Source of the DNA: an uncultured Oscillospiraceae bacterium
GTDB lineage: Bacteria; Bacillota; Clostridia; Oscillospirales; Acutalibacteraceae
Length of the DNA stretch: 8,267 nucleotides
Direction: 5' to 3'
Assembly (NCBI GenBank): GCA_900552985.1
Contig: USBP01000049.1
Coordinates: 1 to 8,267, forward strand
Below are positions 6,171 through 8,267 of this stretch, piece after piece. Position 1 is the stretch's first letter. The number at the start of each line of letters is the position of its first letter. Position numbers and translations under genes: made by a program. Below the pieces are notes generated by a model, which saw nothing but the letters and a program-made list of their open reading frames with translations, made no database searches and had not been told where the DNA came from.

Positions 6171-7937
6171 TTACACGCGGTTTTCCAGCGGCCTCCTCAG
6201 CCGGATATGCACCTCACGCAGCTGCTGCTCCGTTACCTCGCCCGGCGCGCCGAGCAGGAGATCCTGCGCATTGGCATTCATCGGGAAGGCGATTACTTCA
6301 CGAATATTTTCCTCATCCCGCAGAAGCATCAGCATGCGGTCAATGCCGGGCGCCATGCCCGCATGCGGCGGAGCGCCATATTGAAACGCATGGTAAAGCG
6401 CGCCGAACCGGGCTTCCACATCCTGCGCCGTGTATCCTGCCAATTCAAACGCCTTCACCATGATATCCGGCCTATGATTGCGCACCGCACCGGAGGAAAG
6501 CTCCACGCCATTACAGACGATATCATATTGATAGGCCTTGATCTCCAGCGGATTCATCGTTTCCAGCGCCTCCAGGCCACCCTGCGGCATAGAGAAGGGG
6601 TTATGTGTAAAGTCGAGCTTGCCCTCGTCATTTTTCTCATACATCGGGAAATCCGTGATATAGCAAAGCTCAAAGCTGTCGTTCTTCACAAGGCCCATCC
6701 GCTCGCCCAGCGCAGTTCGGATCTGGCCGGCAAGGCGATCGACCACCGTTTTGTTATCGCTGATAAAGAAGAGCGTATCCTCCGCTTTCATGGAAAGGCG
6801 ATCGATCAGCTCCTGCTTCTTTGCATCTGTGAGAAATTTCGCAATCGGGCCCTTGAAGGAACCATCTTCCAAAAGCGTCAGATATCCAAGCCCCTTCATG
6901 CCGATCTCCATGGCAAAGGCGAGCATCTTTTCAAAAAAGGATTTCGGCATCCTGGCACAGTCCGGCACGTTGACGCCGCGAACAGGCCTGTTCTGGAAGG
7001 GTTTAAAATCCACATCCATAAAGAAATCGGACAGATCTTCAATCAGCAGTGGATTGCGCAGATCCGGCTTATCCGTACCATAGTGCAGCATCGCCTCTTC
7101 ATAAGGAATGCGGCGGAACGGCGCAGGCGATACCTTGCGGCCGCCTCCAAACTGCGTGAAGGTGTCGTAGAGCACTTGCTCCGCCACCGTGAACACATCC
7201 TCCTGCGTAGCAAAAGCCATCTCAAAATCGAGCTGATAAAACTCGCCGGGAGAGCGATCCGCCCGCGCATCCTCATCACGGAAGCAGGGCGCGATCTGAA
7301 AATATTTATCAAAGCCGGAGGCCATGAGCAGCTGCTTGAACTGCTGCGGGGCCTGGGGCAGGGCATAGAACCTGCCGGGGTGGTTGCGCGCGGGCACCAG
7401 GTAGTCGCGCGCGCCCTCGGGGCTGGACACGGTGAGGATGGGAGTGGTTATCTCCATGAAGCCGTGCTCGGTCATGCTGCGGCGCAAAGCGGCGATAACG
7501 TTGGAGCGCAGGATGATGTTGTTCTTCACCTCGGGGTTCCTGAGGTCGAGGTAGCGGTACTTGAGGCGGGTGCTCTCGTCGGCCTCGCGGCTGCGGTTGA
7601 TCTGGAAGGGCAGCTCGTTATACTGGCACTTGCCGAGGACTTCGACCTTGTCCGGCACGACCTCGATGTCGCCGGTGGGCATGTTCGGGTTCTTGCTGGC
7701 GCGCTCGCGCACCACGCCCTCTACGCTGATGGTGCTCTCGCGGGTGATGCCCTTGAAGACGTGCACCATCTCCTCCGTCTCGGCCACGACCTGGGTCGTG
7801 CCGTAGAAGTCGCGCACTACGACGAAGGCCAGGGCCGCGGAGACCTCGCGCACATTCTCCATCCAGCCGCATATCTTGACGCGCTTGCCGGCGTCGGTGA
7901 CGCGCAGCTCGCCGCAGGTGTGTGTTCTTGACTGCAT
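6171..7937 (-). CDS. aspS: Aspartyl-tRNA synthetase, bacterial type with GAD insertion
   Basis: AspRS attaches aspartate to tRNA(Asp), and to tRNA(Asn) if non-discriminating. The 588 residues have the full bacterial architecture. The OB-fold anticodon-binding domain is at about 1-108. The class II catalytic core has motif 1 near 145-170 (MTEHGFMEITTPILT), motif 2 at 219-240 (FRDEDARADRSPGEF onward) and motif 3 at 521-534 (GAPPHAGMAPGIDR). A GAD-type insertion lies at about 290-420. The HPGRFYALPQAPQQFKQ stretch and the PGEFYQLD motif 2 variant mark the subfamily I associate with alphaproteobacteria and some Clostridia, rather than the commoner RQPEFTQID form. ATG 7937 lies 18 nt after the hisS stop, behind AAAGGGGAAAGAG. 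Codon usage changes sharply at residues 200-209, so the gene may be a mosaic, though the protein reads as intact. Discrimination for tRNA(Asp) cannot be decided from sequence alone; gatCAB next door fits a non-discriminating enzyme. Confidence 0.97.
   Translation of the reverse strand: MQSRTHTCGELRVTDAGKRVKICGWMENVREVSAALAFVVVRDFYGTTQVVAETEEMVHVFKGITRESTISVEGVVRERASKNPNMPTGDIEVVPDKVEVLGKCQYNELPFQINRSREADESTRLKYRYLDLRNPEVKNNIILRSNVIAALRRSMTEHGFMEITTPILTVSSPEGARDYLVPARNHPGRFYALPQAPQQFKQLLMASGFDKYFQIAPCFRDEDARADRSPGEFYQLDFEMAFATQEDVFTVAEQVLYDTFTQFGGGRKVSPAPFRRIPYEEAMLHYGTDKPDLRNPLLIEDLSDFFMDVDFKPFQNRPVRGVNVPDCARMPKSFFEKMLAFAMEIGMKGLGYLTLLEDGSFKGPIAKFLTDAKKQELIDRLSMKAEDTLFFISDNKTVVDRLAGQIRTALGERMGLVKNDSFELCYITDFPMYEKNDEGKLDFTHNPFSMPQGGLEALETMNPLEIKAYQYDIVCNGVELSSGAVRNHRPDIMVKAFELAGYTAQDVEARFGALYHAFQYGAPPHAGMAPGIDRMLMLLRDEENIREVIAFPMNANAQDLLLGAPGEVTEQQLREVHIRLRRPLENRV
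7311..7340 (-). other. Abrupt codon-usage boundary inside aspS
   Basis: Upstream in the gene (aspS residues 1-208), 31 of 34 Phe, Tyr, Asn, Asp and His codons end in C, and all nine Lys codons are AAG. From residue 209 to 248, 13 of 14 Phe, Tyr and Asp codons end in T, beginning with TTT GAT AAA TAT TTT. The last informative C-type codon is TTC for Phe200 and the first T-type codon is TTT for Phe209, which brackets the junction. The visible hisS segment shares the C-type pattern (15 of 17). The gat, rimP and nusA genes have the mixed pattern. A recombination joint or an assembly join would both explain this. Confidence 0.75.
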
Positions 7938-7955
7938 TTCGCTCTTTCCCCTTTG

Positions 7956-8267
7956 TCAGTTGTTAACCTTGATAAGCTTCTCTTCCGTCCGCGCCTTCAG
8001 CCCTGCGAGCACGGCGTGCGCCGCGTCCTCGGGGGTGTAGCGCGCCTGCGTTCCGGCGTTCATGTCCTTGAGGGACACTTCGCCGTTCACAAGCTCGTCC
8101 TCGCCTATGATGACGGCGTAGGGTATGGCGAGCTTGCTCGCGTAGGAGAGTTTCTGCTTGAATTTGCGCTGCTCGGTATAGAGCTGGGTGCGCACGCCGT
8201 AGCCGCGCAGCACGGTGGCCACATGGGCGGCGAAGGCGGTGTCCTCCGTCATGGGCAGGACGATGGC
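7956..8267 (-). CDS. hisS: Histidyl-tRNA synthetase, C-terminal part (cut by window edge)
   Basis: HisRS charges tRNA(His). Only the last 103 residues are visible, from AIVLPMTED to the C-terminus at KLIKVNN and TGA. They form the alpha/beta anticodon-binding domain of class II synthetases. Recognisable elements are the RKFKQKLSYASKLAIPYAVI stretch and IIGEDELVNGEVSLKDM followed by GTQ; the LKDM-x-x-G-x-Q pattern points to HisRS rather than ThrRS or ProRS. The reading frame continues past the window edge, so an internal ATG at 8252 is not the start. hisS immediately before aspS is a common Firmicutes order, and the 18-nt gap implies co-transcription. Codon usage matches the first third of aspS and differs from the rest of the window. 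Confidence 0.92.
   Translation of the reverse strand, partial: AIVLPMTEDTAFAAHVATVLRGYGVRTQLYTEQRKFKQKLSYASKLAIPYAVIIGEDELVNGEVSLKDMNAGTQARYTPEDAAHAVLAGLKARTEEKLIKVNN

Noticed and set aside
6207..7931. A 574-codon open frame on the plus strand opposite aspS
   Set aside because: It is fully antisense to a certain aspS, has a low-complexity His/Leu/Arg-rich composition typical of antisense frames, and matches no family I know.
1..8267. CRISPR arrays, tRNA or rRNA genes, transposases, phage or defence genes
   Set aside because: I found no regularly spaced repeats, no cloverleaf with TTCGA-type loop in the gaps, and no coding region with such domains. The intergenic space is short and accounted for.

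Overview
The window reads as a stretch of a Clostridia-type Firmicutes chromosome, probably a moderately GC-rich gut lineage related to Oscillospirales or Christensenellales. The basis is the gene set (hisS-aspS, gatCAB, rimP-nusA), the protein sequence style, SigA-like promoters and AGGAGG-type ribosome binding sites. I cannot place it more precisely. Every supported gene lies on the minus strand, so transcription runs from high to low coordinates.

Layout in transcription order: the 3' end of hisS (8267-7956, cut by the window edge); aspS (7937-6171), 18 nt after hisS; a 101-nt AT-rich gap with a candidate extended -10 promoter; gatC (6069-5782), gatA (5758-4274) and gatB (4277-2847, overlapping gatA by ATGA). 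A 316-nt gene-free stretch follows (2846-2531). It holds two consecutive inverted repeats, one of which looks like the terminator of the gat operon, then a leader-like element and a 10-codon minigene behind a very strong Shine-Dalgarno. Next comes a membrane-anchored or secreted metallo-beta-lactamase-fold hydrolase (2530-1472). A 233-nt region with a good SigA promoter and a terminator-like hairpin leads into rimP (1238-756, TTG start proposed) and the 5' part of nusA (718-1, cut by the window edge).

Functionally this is translation and transcription housekeeping. HisRS and AspRS charge tRNAs. GatCAB amidates misacylated Asp-tRNA(Asn) and/or Glu-tRNA(Gln), and its position beside aspS fits an AspRS that feeds it Asp-tRNA(Asn). 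RimP matures the 30S subunit, and NusA controls pausing and termination. The MBL protein is the one accessory gene and has no evident link to its neighbours.

The most striking signal is inside aspS. Codon usage switches abruptly near position 7311-7340 (residues 200-209), from almost exclusively C-ending codons in hisS and the 5' third of aspS to T-rich codons in the next stretch and mixed usage beyond. Either aspS is a recombinant mosaic or two genomes were joined in assembly. A second notable signal is a split sequence motif shared in order by the rimP leader and the region upstream of the MBL gene. I found no CRISPR array, tRNA, rRNA, transposase, phage gene or defence system, and nothing that supports a wholly new system.
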